DNA of 64,000 nt, taken from the NCBI GenBank assembly GCA_009712635.1, contig WASS01000020.1, forward strand, positions 753,208-817,207. The letters are read 5' to 3'. The position numbers and the translations under genes were made by a program. The stretch is from Hungatella sp. GTDB lineage: Bacteria > Bacillota > Clostridia > Lachnospirales > Lachnospiraceae. Below the pieces are notes generated by a model, which was given only the letters and a program-made list of their open reading frames with translations, made no database searches and had not been told where the DNA came from. Positions 1 through 8,400 of this stretch are shown piece after piece (position 1 is the stretch's first letter; each line of letters begins with the position of its first letter).

Positions 1-40
1 AGATTCAACCAAAAATATAACAGAATTATGAGGTTTCGTT

Positions 41-1444
41 ATGAATCAAAATGATTATCGTAAATGGAATGTTGGAAAAGGGCCAAAACACTCAAAAAAC
101 ATGTTTGCAATTATCCTGACTGGTCTGCTGATTGTAATGGTTATGGTACTCTGTGGAATTGTTATCAATAAGAAGCTGCATCACAAGCTGATACCTGCTG
201 GCTCATCGGCTGCTGTTTCTTCTGAAAGCGAGGCACAGCCTTCTACTGAGGAAACTACCCCAGCCGATACATCGGAAGCAGATTTAAAGGCTATTTTATC
301 AAATGCGGAACAGCTTGCTTCCCAATACGATTATGACGGAGCCATTAATCTTTTAAAATCAGACACCAGATTTGTGGAAAAGGAAGAGGTAACGAAAGCG
401 GTTTCCGATTATGAGACAGCCAAAGCTGCTCTTGTCCGTATTAATCCACAGGAAGTCACCCATATATTTTTCCATTCACTGATTATGGATACCTCAAAGG
501 CTTTTGACGGCGATTCCAAGCAGGATGGCTATAACCAGATGATGACGACCAAAGATGAATTTATTAAGATGATGCAATCCATGTATGATAAAGGTTATGT
601 TCTTGTAAAAATTCATGATCTGGCATATGAAAAGAAGGATGAGAACGGTAATACAAAATTTGTATACGGAGACATTATGCTGCCTCCTGGAAAGAAGGCT
701 TTTGTACTATCACAGGATGATGTATGTTATTATGAATATATGAAAGGCGATGGCTTTGCAACCCGAATCATCATCGGAGAGGACGGTTATCCCACCTGTG
801 AGATGCAGATGGATGACGGAAGTGTATCTGTAGGCGATTATGATTTAGTACCAATCCTTGAGAATTTTATAAAAACCCATCCAGGTTTTTCTTATAAGGG
901 AGCAAGGGGAATTCTTGCTTTTACCGGATACAACGGAATTTTAGGCTATCGCACTGACGAAGCTTATAAAGATACCAACCCAAACTATGAAGCTGACCGT
1001 CAGGAGGCTGCAAAGGTTGCACAGGCATTAAAGGATCACGGCTGGGAACTGTCTTCTCACAGTTGGGGACACCGGAACATGGGTGAGATTTCTATGAATC
1101 ACTTTAAGACAGATACGGATAAATGGGAGCGAAATGTGGAATCCATTATCGGCCCTACTGATATCATCCTGTTTCCATTTGGAAGTGATATCGGAAGCTG
1201 GACTCCTTACACAGACAGCAACGAACGTTTTACATATTTAAAATCCAAGGGCTTCCGCTACTTCTGTAATGTAGACGCAAGCAAGCCTGTGTGGATGCAG
1301 CTTGGACCTGATTACTTCAGACAGGCCAGAAGAAATCTAGATGGTTATCGGATGTTTTACTATCCTGACAGCCTGAATGATTTATTTAATGTACCTGATG
1401 TATTTGATCCGGCAAGACCTACACCGGTTCCGCCGATGAAATAA
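41..1444 (+). CDS. Membrane-anchored polysaccharide deacetylase-like protein
   Basis: A 467-residue protein with one membrane segment at about residues 21-42 after a short basic stub, then a Ser/Thr/Glu-rich linker (about 55-80) and an extracytoplasmic NodB-type (CE4) domain from about 135 to 420. The metal-site motifs are visible: an Asp pair at 226-227 (SQDD where TFDD is usual) and the two His of HSWGH at 340 and 344. CE4 enzymes remove acetyl groups from peptidoglycan or surface glycans; the substrate here cannot be told from sequence. The ATG follows GAGG by 7 nt. A strong hairpin follows directly, so the gene is probably at the end of its transcript. The 40 bases before it show no gene. 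The deviant first motif means activity is likely but not certain. Confidence 0.85.
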   Translation: MNQNDYRKWNVGKGPKHSKNMFAIILTGLLIVMVMVLCGIVINKKLHHKLIPAGSSAAVSSESEAQPSTEETTPADTSEADLKAILSNAEQLASQYDYDGAINLLKSDTRFVEKEEVTKAVSDYETAKAALVRINPQEVTHIFFHSLIMDTSKAFDGDSKQDGYNQMMTTKDEFIKMMQSMYDKGYVLVKIHDLAYEKKDENGNTKFVYGDIMLPPGKKAFVLSQDDVCYYEYMKGDGFATRIIIGEDGYPTCEMQMDDGSVSVGDYDLVPILENFIKTHPGFSYKGARGILAFTGYNGILGYRTDEAYKDTNPNYEADRQEAAKVAQALKDHGWELSSHSWGHRNMGEISMNHFKTDTDKWERNVESIIGPTDIILFPFGSDIGSWTPYTDSNERFTYLKSKGFRYFCNVDASKPVWMQLGPDYFRQARRNLDGYRMFYYPDSLNDLFNVPDVFDPARPTPVPPMK

Positions 1445-1453
1445 CAGAACTTT

Positions 1454-1506
1454 AAAAGGACGAGTTGCTGTATAACCTTAACTGGTATACAGCAACTCGT
1501 CCTTTT
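1454..1506. terminator. Strong bidirectional rho-independent terminator
   Basis: A perfect stem of about 21 bp (1454-1474 with 1486-1506) and an 11-nt loop, flanked by A and T runs on both sides. It sits between the convergent deacetylase gene and the CobW-like fusion gene and can end both transcripts. Confidence 0.9.
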
Positions 1507-1529
1507 TATTACTCTGCACGTCTTTTCTA

Positions 1530-2483
1530 TTAAAATTGTACAAACCCTTTCACAGGCTTTGCAGGTTCCACAGACTCGGCATAAAGAACCGGCCCTTCCC
1601 CTTCATAATCTTTCCAGTATTCATATGCAATCCTGGCTTTCACCCGAACCCACTGTTTTGTCTCAAGATCTTTGGCCTCTCTGGATTTGGTGATAAAGCC
1701 CAGAAATGTCATATCATCCTCACAGCAGGTCATGGCCATGCGCCCCGGAACAAAGTAATTCTTTGGAAATTCGGGAGTTTTTAAAACCATTGCGGTAAAT
1801 TCCACCGTCTTTCCTTCATAGCGATCCCTCCGCTCCATACAATCCAGGTACCAGATTCCATAAGCTTCCGGTGATATCTCCACTAAATCAGCACTGATGT
1901 CATAAGGTAAGTCCTCTTCTGCAATTTCGTTTACTTCCCCTTCTGAATCCTCAAATACGATTTCTCCTCGTGGACACATGGACTTTAATGTACGCCGGTA
2001 GCCAGACAGATCTTCGATTCCATCACAGCGGTTGCAGATGATCATCTCAGAATTGCGTACCATTGCATATAAAAGGGACTTCATATTGGCGGCATACAGA
2101 TCAAAAGTGGACATATCAATCAGCGTTATCTGCTGGTAAACGTTCCAGTCATCCGGAAGCTTTAAATCATCTAAATTCCACATGCCATTCCATTCAATTA
2201 AGACTCTCTCCGGATTATATAAAAGTTCCAGTTCCAAAAGTCTCTCCTGGCTTAATTCCTCCAGACTGTCAATGTATACAGCTGCTGTCTTTGTTCTTTT
2301 CAGCAGCTCGTCACTGTACTCTGTTTCTCCTTCTTCGCAGACAATGAGAAGTGTCTTCCCTTCCGCCTTAAAATAATCCTGTTCCATAGTGAATTGAAGG
2401 AATTGGGTCTTTCCTGACTCCAAAAATCCATCGATCAGGAAAACCGGCATAAAATCATCTTCTATTTCGTCGATATTACTCAT
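1530..2483 (-). CDS. CobW/COG0523-like GTPase fused to a DUF1980-like C-terminal domain
   Basis: A 317-residue protein. Residues about 13-25 hold a P-loop (GFLESGKT) like that of COG0523 metallochaperone GTPases, and CNRCDG near 150 takes the place of the NKxD base-specificity motif. The CxCC metal motif of classical CobW proteins is not seen. The C-terminal part, about 220-317, contains MTCCEDD and resembles the C-terminal domain of the TIGR03943/DUF1980 (YcgQ) family, which in Firmicutes is encoded beside COG0523 genes. It lies 17 nt downstream of the His-rich COG0523 gene, so the two are cotranscribed and probably act together in metal (possibly zinc) homeostasis. The ATG follows GGAGG by 5 nt. 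The fold of the N-terminal half is fairly clear; the fusion and the function are inference. Confidence 0.7.
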   Translation of the reverse strand: MSNIDEIEDDFMPVFLIDGFLESGKTQFLQFTMEQDYFKAEGKTLLIVCEEGETEYSDELLKRTKTAAVYIDSLEELSQERLLELELLYNPERVLIEWNGMWNLDDLKLPDDWNVYQQITLIDMSTFDLYAANMKSLLYAMVRNSEMIICNRCDGIEDLSGYRRTLKSMCPRGEIVFEDSEGEVNEIAEEDLPYDISADLVEISPEAYGIWYLDCMERRDRYEGKTVEFTAMVLKTPEFPKNYFVPGRMAMTCCEDDMTFLGFITKSREAKDLETKQWVRVKARIAYEYWKDYEGEGPVLYAESVEPAKPVKGFVQF

Positions 2484-2500
2484 GATTTCCTCCAGTCCAA

Positions 2501-3652
2501 TTATTTGCCAAAGGCAAGTTTTAATTCTTCTTCTTTTAAATTAGCCCCGATTACACAAACTTTACCGGTGTACTCCGGGATACCATCTCTGATCTCATAT
2601 TGTTCCGGGACCAGATCAAAATAGAGCCATGTTCCCTTATCCATGCCAGGAATCATGCCTTTGGCACGAAGTACGTCTCCAAAACCATCTCCATAAGCAA
2701 GTTCGTCAAGAATCCGGTCAAGTGTTTCCTTACTCATAGCAGACACATTCTCAAGTCCCCAGCTGGTAAACACTTCATCAGCATGATGGTGGTCATGGTC
2801 ATGGCCGCAGCTGCAACCTTCTCCGTGATCATGATCATGGTCGTGGTCATGGTGATGGCCTCCGCAGCCACAGCTTCCCTCTTCATGGTCATGATCGTAG
2901 TGATCATGGTCATGGTGATGACCTCCGCAGCCACAGCTTCCCTCTTCATGGTCATGATCGTGGTCATGGTGATGGCCTCCGCAGCCACAACCGTCGTCGT
3001 CATGATCATGGTCATGATGCTCTTTCAGTTCCTTTAACAGGTCTTCTTCCATCGTATCTGGTTTTTCAATAATCTCAAGAAGCTGTTTTCCAGTTAACTC
3101 ATCACAGGGAGTTGTAACAACTGCTGCTTTTGGATTCAGTTCTCTGATTATTTCAACTGCAAGATCCACTTTGTCAGCGGGTGCAATATCGGTACGGCTT
3201 AATACCACTGTTCCGGCATTTTCAATCTGATTGTTAAAAAACTCACCAAAATTCTTCCGGTACATCTTACACTTCTGGGCATCTACAATGGTAACTGCAC
3301 TGTTAAGCGTTACCTGGATCTCAGCAGCCACATCCTTAACCGCTTTCATTACATCAGATAATTTACCCACGCCGGAAGGTTCAATGATAATACGGTCTGG
3401 ATGATAGGTTGTAAGTACCTCTTTTAAGGATTGTCCAAAATCACCAACCAGTGAACAGCAGATACAGCCGGAGTTCATTTCCCTGATTTCCACGCCGGAA
3501 TCCTTTAAAAATCCACCATCAATTCCGATCTCTCCAAATTCATTTTCAATCAGGATAACCTGCTCACCAGATACAGCCTCCTGAAGTAGTTTCTTAATAA
3601 AAGTCGTTTTTCCGGCTCCAAGAAAACCGGATATAATATCAATCTTTGTCAT
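2501..3652 (-). CDS. COG0523 (CobW/ZNG1-type) GTPase metallochaperone with His/Cys-rich repeat insert
   Basis: A 383-residue COG0523 protein: P-loop GFLGAGKTT near the N-terminus, the family metal motif CICC near residue 66, and SRTD in the NKxD position. Between the GTPase and the C-terminal CobW_C domain lies a long insert (about 212-292) of repeated HHHDHDHDH and GSCGCGG units, an obvious metal-binding region. COG0523 proteins use GTP hydrolysis to load metal, most often zinc, into client enzymes. The frame can be opened at a TTG at 3661, but that codon abuts the AGAGG, so the ATG at 3652 giving MTKIDIISGFLG is preferred. The gene starts the two-gene unit. No Zur box was recognised; an inverted repeat TTGTG-T-CACAA lies at 3706-3716. 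Confidence 0.88.
   Translation of the reverse strand: MTKIDIISGFLGAGKTTFIKKLLQEAVSGEQVILIENEFGEIGIDGGFLKDSGVEIREMNSGCICCSLVGDFGQSLKEVLTTYHPDRIIIEPSGVGKLSDVMKAVKDVAAEIQVTLNSAVTIVDAQKCKMYRKNFGEFFNNQIENAGTVVLSRTDIAPADKVDLAVEIIRELNPKAAVVTTPCDELTGKQLLEIIEKPDTMEEDLLKELKEHHDHDHDDDGCGCGGHHHDHDHDHEEGSCGCGGHHHDHDHYDHDHEEGSCGCGGHHHDHDHDHDHGEGCSCGHDHDHHHADEVFTSWGLENVSAMSKETLDRILDELAYGDGFGDVLRAKGMIPGMDKGTWLYFDLVPEQYEIRDGIPEYTGKVCVIGANLKEEELKLAFGK
2795..3015 (-). repeat. In-gene tandem repeat encoding His/Cys clusters
   Basis: Three near-identical units of about 60-66 bp, each encoding EEGSCGCGG followed by a run of His-Asp pairs, within the COG0523 gene. The nucleotide identity between units points to recent duplication or slippage. 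Units differ by insertion or loss of a few His-Asp codons, including one Tyr. Confidence 0.85.
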
Positions 3653-3805
3653 ACGAATCAATACCTCTTTTCTTTCCAGAGTTTAACAGGAACTACAACT
3701 ACTTATTGTGTCACAAACAAAGGACAAAGTCAAGCAGAGGCCCCATGGTTTTTCTCTGCATATTGTTATCGTTTTATCAATTTCATATATAATTATAAAA
3801 AAAAC

Positions 3806-3833
3806 TTGAATTTTGGTTATACTATGGTAAAAT
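3806..3833 (+). promoter_or_regulatory. Candidate sigma-A promoter for the PfoR-like gene
   Basis: TTGAAT at 3806-3811 and TAAAAT at 3828-3833 with a 16-nt spacer, 62 nt upstream of the ATG at 3896. The spacer is one base short of ideal. The rest of the 3653-3895 gap is AT-rich, with no other gene seen. Confidence 0.5.
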
Positions 3834-3895
3834 ACATGCAACTGCTTTGGCTTAAGGTCAAATGTGTGCACCAAACAAAAAGGAGATTTTTAACA

Positions 3896-4921
3896 ATGGA
3901 AAAACGCGGCGTAAAAGAATTCCTGAAAAGGAAGAACGTCACTATCACAGTCCAGACCTATCTCATTGACGCATTGGGTGCTATGGCATTTGGCCTTTTT
4001 GCGTCTCTGTTGATCGGAACCATCTTCGGGACCCTGGGCAAACAGTTCAACTTAGAACTGTTTAACGTGATCTCAGAATTTGCAAAAAGTGCCACAGGTG
4101 CAGCTTTGGGCGTGGCCATCGCCTATGCTCTTCACGCCCCGGCCCTGGTACTGTTCTCTGCAGCTACTGTAGGGATCGCGGGCAATGGGCTTGGCGGACC
4201 AGTTGGCGCACTGGCAGCAACAGTAATTGCAACGGAACTGGGGAAAATAGTTTCTAAGGAAACACGGCTGGATATCCTTGTAACACCGGGCGTTACGATT
4301 ATTTCCGGTGTTTTAGTGGCTCAGTTTGTAGGACCCGGTGTAGCCGGATTTATGAGCTGGTTCGGCAGCCTTGTAAAGACTGCCACCGAATTGCAGCCAT
4401 TCTACATGGGTATACTGGTATCCGCTCTCATCGGAATCGCTCTTACCCTTCCCATCAGCAGTGCTGCCATCTGTATTGCCCTTTCCCTGGACGGGTTGGC
4501 AGGCGGAGCTGCAACAGCCGGATGCTGTGCCCAGATGGTGGGATTCGCCGTTCTCTCCTTCCGGGAAAACGGAGTGGGCGGTCTTATGGCTCAGGGTCTT
4601 GGTACCAGCATGCTGCAGATGGGAAACATCGTGAAAAATCCAAAAATCTGGATTCCCCCTACTGTGGCATCCATGATTACCGGTCCTGTTGCAACCATGG
4701 TGTTCCAATTAAAAAACATACCAGCCGGCTCAGGAATGGGAACCTGCGGACTGGTGGGTCCCATTGGTGTTTATACAGCCATGGGCGGCGGAAAAAGCAT
4801 GTGGCTGGGTATTTTATTTGTCTGCTTTCTTCTGCCGGCAGCGATCACACTGCCCCTTGGAGAACTCCTTAGAAAAGCAGGCTGGATTAAATCTGGAGAC
4901 TTAAAACTGGACTTAAAATAA
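3896..4921 (+). CDS. PTS_EIIC_2 family membrane protein (PfoR-like)
   Basis: A 341-residue integral membrane protein with about eight to ten hydrophobic segments, rich in Gly and Ala. The stretch around GNGLGGPVGALAATVIATE is typical of the stand-alone PTS_EIIC_2 family, whose best-known member is Clostridium perfringens PfoR, named for effects on toxin expression. These proteins look like PTS IIC sugar channels but have no IIA or IIB partner here, so the substrate is unknown. The start is set at the ATG 3896 because AAGGAG lies 8-10 nt upstream; an open frame 30 codons longer has no ribosome site and overlaps the probable promoter. A hairpin follows. Confidence 0.85.
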   Translation: MEKRGVKEFLKRKNVTITVQTYLIDALGAMAFGLFASLLIGTIFGTLGKQFNLELFNVISEFAKSATGAALGVAIAYALHAPALVLFSAATVGIAGNGLGGPVGALAATVIATELGKIVSKETRLDILVTPGVTIISGVLVAQFVGPGVAGFMSWFGSLVKTATELQPFYMGILVSALIGIALTLPISSAAICIALSLDGLAGGAATAGCCAQMVGFAVLSFRENGVGGLMAQGLGTSMLQMGNIVKNPKIWIPPTVASMITGPVATMVFQLKNIPAGSGMGTCGLVGPIGVYTAMGGGKSMWLGILFVCFLLPAAITLPLGELLRKAGWIKSGDLKLDLK

Positions 4922-4928
4922 GAATACC

Positions 4929-4975
4929 AAAAAGGAAACGGCAGATCATAATCATTCTTCCCGTTTCCTTCTTTC
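4929..4975. terminator. Bidirectional terminator between PfoR-like gene and Cys-rich microprotein
   Basis: Stem AAGGAAACGG (4932-4941) with CCGTTTCCTT (4961-4970), preceded by an A run and followed by CTTTCT. It lies between convergent genes. Confidence 0.75.
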
Positions 4976-4984
4976 TATTCAGCC

Positions 4985-5164
4985 TTATTTCCTGTTCTTT
5001 TTATTCTTATTTCTGACCCCGTTGCAACCCATACAGTTTTCACAGCCACCGGATCCGCAGCCGCCTCTGTTGTTTCGTAAGCTGCGTACAGCCAAAAATA
5101 CCAGTATCAGAATTATGATCAATATTATAATAGTTACCCAGTTCTCAGACAGCCAAACAGACAT
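4985..5164 (-). CDS. FeoB-associated-type Cys-rich single-pass membrane microprotein
   Basis: A 59-residue protein: one membrane helix at about 9-27, then a Cys-rich tail (GGCGSGGCENCMGC) and a Lys/Asn-rich end. This matches the layout of the small FeoB-associated Cys-rich membrane proteins, normally found next to the ferrous iron transporter feoB. No feo gene is in the window. It starts 16 nt after ktrA and probably shares its transcript. The second ATG (5164) is preferred because GGAGG directly abuts the first. The role, perhaps metal binding at the membrane, is inferred. Confidence 0.65.
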   Translation of the reverse strand: MSVWLSENWVTIIILIIILILVFLAVRSLRNNRGGCGSGGCENCMGCNGVRNKNKKNRK

Positions 5165-5180
5165 CATACCTCCGAATATC

Positions 5181-5834
5181 CTATTTCATCTCTTTTAATA
5201 TACTGTCAATATGTTCTCTCCTGCCAATCACCATCAAATGCTCCTGCGCCTGAATAATATAGTCTGCCGGTGGCATAAGCTGTGCCCTTCCATCCCTCTT
5301 AATTCCAAGAACACTGATATGATACAGGTTTCGGATGTCCACTTCCCTGATGGATTTATGCACCCATTCCGGAAGAGGCGGGATCTCATAAATGGAATAC
5401 TCTGGAGTCAGTTCAATGTAATCAAAAACATGATCAGTGCTGTAACGAACCGCCGTCTTCTCAGCAATATCCCGGTCAGGATAGATTACTTCATCAGCAC
5501 CGTTTCTTAAAAGAAATTTCGCATGAATATCCCTGTTTGCCTTACTGATTACCCGTCTGCCTCCCAGTTCTTTCACCAGACTGGTGATTTCAAGACTGCT
5601 TTGGAAGTTGGTGCCGATACACACAAAGCAGATATCAAAGTTGGAAATACCAAGACTTCTTAACACGGTTTCATTGGTACAGTCACCAATCTTCGCGCTT
5701 GTTACGTAGGGGAGTAAATCCTCTAAGCACTCTTCCTTCTGATCTACGATCATAACATCATTGCCCAGACTTGCCATATTGATACAAAGATGATGCCCAA
5801 ACCTGCCAAGGCCAATAATTAAAATTGATTTCAT
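5181..5834 (-). CDS. ktrA: KtrA/TrkA-type potassium channel gating subunit
   Basis: A 217-residue cytoplasmic RCK protein. The N-terminal Rossmann domain shows GLGRFG (about 7-12) for dinucleotide binding and an acidic residue ending the second strand (VDQKEE). The C-terminal RCK_C domain covers about 135-217. Such octameric rings bind ATP/ADP or NAD(H), and often cyclic-di-AMP at RCK_C, to gate the KtrB or TrkH pore. It sits 17 nt downstream of the membrane subunit gene with its own AAGGAG, so the two form one uptake system. Confidence 0.92.
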   Translation of the reverse strand: MKSILIIGLGRFGHHLCINMASLGNDVMIVDQKEECLEDLLPYVTSAKIGDCTNETVLRSLGISNFDICFVCIGTNFQSSLEITSLVKELGGRRVISKANRDIHAKFLLRNGADEVIYPDRDIAEKTAVRYSTDHVFDYIELTPEYSIYEIPPLPEWVHKSIREVDIRNLYHISVLGIKRDGRAQLMPPADYIIQAQEHLMVIGRREHIDSILKEMK

Positions 5835-5851
5835 GAATATACTCCTTTTCT

Positions 5852-7207
5852 TTATCCTACGTTAATCGCTTCTGCGGGTTGTTCCACATGAGCTATTTTA
5901 TGATTTTGTACGAATGCAAGGGCAAACGAAAGACTGCCGATTCTACCGCAGTACATCAATAAAATGATAACAACTCTGGAAAATGTACTGAGATCTCTGG
6001 TGATTCCGGTGGTCATGCCAACAGTTCCTATGGCCGAAAATGTCTCAAACAGGATATCAGAAAAGCCCAGAGACTGATTTGCCATAATCGCCAGAGATGC
6101 GGTAAGTGCAAGAAACAGATTGATTGTTAAAATTGTTCCTGCCCTCTTTATAGCCTCCTCCTGCAGACGCCTTCCAAATACATTAACTCCATAAGACTGT
6201 TTGATATTGGAATGAACGCACATAAGAAGTACAAACAAGGTTGTAGTCTTAATACCTCCGGCAGTAGAGCCCGGGCTTCCTCCAATAAACATAAGTATGA
6301 TGGTAAGAAGCTTACTGCCATCAGTCAAAGCATGGGTATCTGTCGTATTAAAGCCTGCTGTTCTTGCTGTTACAGAGCTGAACAGGGAAGTCAGTATCTG
6401 ACCACTTGGGTTCATTCCCACTAAAAGATTGTTTCTTTCAAGCAAATAGAACAGAAGTCCTCCTCCAAATACAAGGGTGAACGTAGTAACCAGTACAATT
6501 TTGGTATGAAGCATATATTTATTGAAATGCAGCCGGTTCTTATAAATGTCGTCCCATACGATAAAACCAATACCGCCGATAACAATCAGGGACATAATAA
6601 CCAGGTTCACCAGCCAGTCATCGTAGTAAGAAACAAACGAATTATAAGGCTCTATATGTCCCATTACGTCAAATCCCGCATTGCAGAACGCAGATACGGA
6701 ATGAAAAATACCATAAAATACGCCTCTGAAAAATCCATACTGAGGAATAAACCGGATTGATAATAAAATTGCTCCGGCACCCTCAAATAAAAAGGTTCCT
6801 TTTATAATCCTTTTCGCCAGCCTTACCACTCCACCGATCTGAAGTGTATTCACACTTTCCTGCAAAAGTCCACGTTCCCTCAGACCGATTTTACGTCTCA
6901 GTACTATGGAGATAAACACTCCCACAGTTACAAAGCCAAGTCCCCCAATCTGTATCATGGTCATGATCACAATCTGTCCAAAAAGAGACCACTGGGTCCA
7001 TGTATCCCTGACGATCAGGCCGGTCACACAGGAAGCGCTGGTAGCTGTAAACAGACAATTAATAAAATTCTCCGACTGCCCGTCCTTACTGGAAAAAGGG
7101 AGCATTAAAAGAAGTGCCCCTGCCAATATAATTACTAAGAAACCATAAGCAAGATACTGAGTCTGGCTAATGTTCCACTTAAAACGTTTCTTTTGTTTTT
7201 TATCCAT
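5852..7207 (-). CDS. ktrB: KtrB/TrkH-type potassium uptake membrane subunit
   Basis: A 451-residue polytopic membrane protein of the Trk/Ktr/HKT family. It shows repeated selectivity-filter regions such as SASCVTGL near 58, SAFCNAGF near 170, TARTAGFN near 285 and a fourth near 400 (TVGMTTG). It moves potassium with ion-gradient coupling under control of KtrA, encoded next on the same strand. Length and motifs fit KtrB. The ATG has only a weak upstream purine stretch. The gap to the LCP gene is 84 nt with no clear terminator, so some cotranscription with LCP is possible. Confidence 0.92.
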   Translation of the reverse strand: MDKKQKKRFKWNISQTQYLAYGFLVIILAGALLLMLPFSSKDGQSENFINCLFTATSASCVTGLIVRDTWTQWSLFGQIVIMTMIQIGGLGFVTVGVFISIVLRRKIGLRERGLLQESVNTLQIGGVVRLAKRIIKGTFLFEGAGAILLSIRFIPQYGFFRGVFYGIFHSVSAFCNAGFDVMGHIEPYNSFVSYYDDWLVNLVIMSLIVIGGIGFIVWDDIYKNRLHFNKYMLHTKIVLVTTFTLVFGGGLLFYLLERNNLLVGMNPSGQILTSLFSSVTARTAGFNTTDTHALTDGSKLLTIILMFIGGSPGSTAGGIKTTTLFVLLMCVHSNIKQSYGVNVFGRRLQEEAIKRAGTILTINLFLALTASLAIMANQSLGFSDILFETFSAIGTVGMTTGITRDLSTFSRVVIILLMYCGRIGSLSFALAFVQNHKIAHVEQPAEAINVG

Positions 7208-7291
7208 GATTGTGTTGCTGCCTTTCCCTTTCTTGTGGCTAATTCCATCTGCCTAGTATAGCACATTTCCCACGGAAGGAAAAGATGAAAG

Positions 7292-8323
7292 TCATTTCTT
7301 ATTTTTAACATTTACCTGAATCTGCTTACTGGTCTTTTTCACTAGCTCCGAAGGCTCATACTGGTCCTCATCAAACAAAAACTGATGAAGGAGTTTCACG
7401 TTCTCTTCCAGTGTAACCGGTATGACACAATCCCTCTTATTAATTTTAGCATCAATCATTTTAGTGGGAAATCCCTGGTTTTCCGTTAAATGAAATCTCT
7501 TAATATTTTTCATAATTGGAATGATATCTTTCATTCCAATACTAGTAGAAATCTGGGGCAGTACAGCGTTGGCCAACCGGTTTAAAGTCGGTAAATCAGC
7601 CTCCCTGGCTTTTTTCAGTGCCAGATTGGCAACCTCTCTCTGCCGCTCTGTCCGTTTGAAATCCGTATCCATCTTTCGAAGTCTGGCATAAGCAACTGCC
7701 TGAACCCCATCTAAATGGTTGGGGCCCTCCTTCTTTAAATGATGAGATCCCACACCTGTTGATTCCACAGTCTCTGTGATAAACCCGTTGATGAGCCGGA
7801 ATTCATCGTGACTGATGTCCACATCGATTCCGCCCAGAATATTAATGGCATCAGCAACCGCTTTCCAGGTAAAAGATGCATAATCATCAATATTAATATC
7901 CAGATTATCCGTCAGTGCTTCCAGAGCCTGCGCGGGGCCTCCGCTGAAGTAGGCTTCATTAATCTTGTCAAACCGGCCCTTGTCATTTACTTTTAAATAA
8001 GTATCCCGGTAAACGGAAACCGCTCTTATTTCCCCTGTTCCCAGGTTTATATTAAACAGCATCTGCATGTCGGATCTGGTTCCTTTTCCCAATGTTCCAT
8101 CTCTGGAATCCACTCCAAATACGGCAACAGTCCAATATCCTTCCATCTTCTCCTGGGTCTCAATGCTGATATTGGTGTTTTGAATTTTAGGCATTTCCAC
8201 TTCCGGCAGTTTTTGAGGCATATGAGTGATGTTCCATGCATATCCAATCATTGTTCCGATTAAAGAAGCCCAGACCGAAGCTATGATAACCAATCCCCAC
8301 TTTAAATATTTTGAATTTGCCAT
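7292..8323 (-). CDS. LytR-CpsA-Psr (LCP) family glycopolymer ligase
   Basis: A 343-residue membrane-anchored protein. One helix at about 8-30 is followed by an extracytoplasmic LCP domain with the family signatures VFGVDSRDG, SDMQML and VSVYRDTY, which carry the Arg and Asp residues that bind the polyprenyl pyrophosphate substrate. LCP enzymes transfer teichoic acids or other secondary polymers onto peptidoglycan. Two starts are possible: ATG 8323 (GGAGG 4 nt upstream, giving MANSKYLKWG) and ATG 8362 (GGGGAG 8 nt upstream, 13 residues longer). I prefer 8323 because the longer form adds an acidic stub, but 8362 is not excluded. It follows the HAD gene with no terminator. Confidence 0.88.
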   Translation of the reverse strand: MANSKYLKWGLVIIASVWASLIGTMIGYAWNITHMPQKLPEVEMPKIQNTNISIETQEKMEGYWTVAVFGVDSRDGTLGKGTRSDMQMLFNINLGTGEIRAVSVYRDTYLKVNDKGRFDKINEAYFSGGPAQALEALTDNLDINIDDYASFTWKAVADAINILGGIDVDISHDEFRLINGFITETVESTGVGSHHLKKEGPNHLDGVQAVAYARLRKMDTDFKRTERQREVANLALKKAREADLPTLNRLANAVLPQISTSIGMKDIIPIMKNIKRFHLTENQGFPTKMIDAKINKRDCVIPVTLEENVKLLHQFLFDEDQYEPSELVKKTSKQIQVNVKNKK

Positions 8324-8400
8324 GTTTCCTCCATCCTCTTCACAAAAAAAGAAGAGATCCATTTACGTATCTCCCCTTAATTTTCCATCATTTCGGATTT

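Noticed and set aside
2600-3037. Long plus-strand and second minus-strand frames rich in Met, Val and Ala opposite the His repeat
   Set aside because: They arise from other-frame reading of the repeated CAC/GAC codons of the COG0523 gene and lack ribosome sites.
4313-4872. Overlapping frames of 116 and 131 codons within the PfoR-like gene
   Set aside because: They are other-frame shadows with unlikely composition and no ribosome sites.
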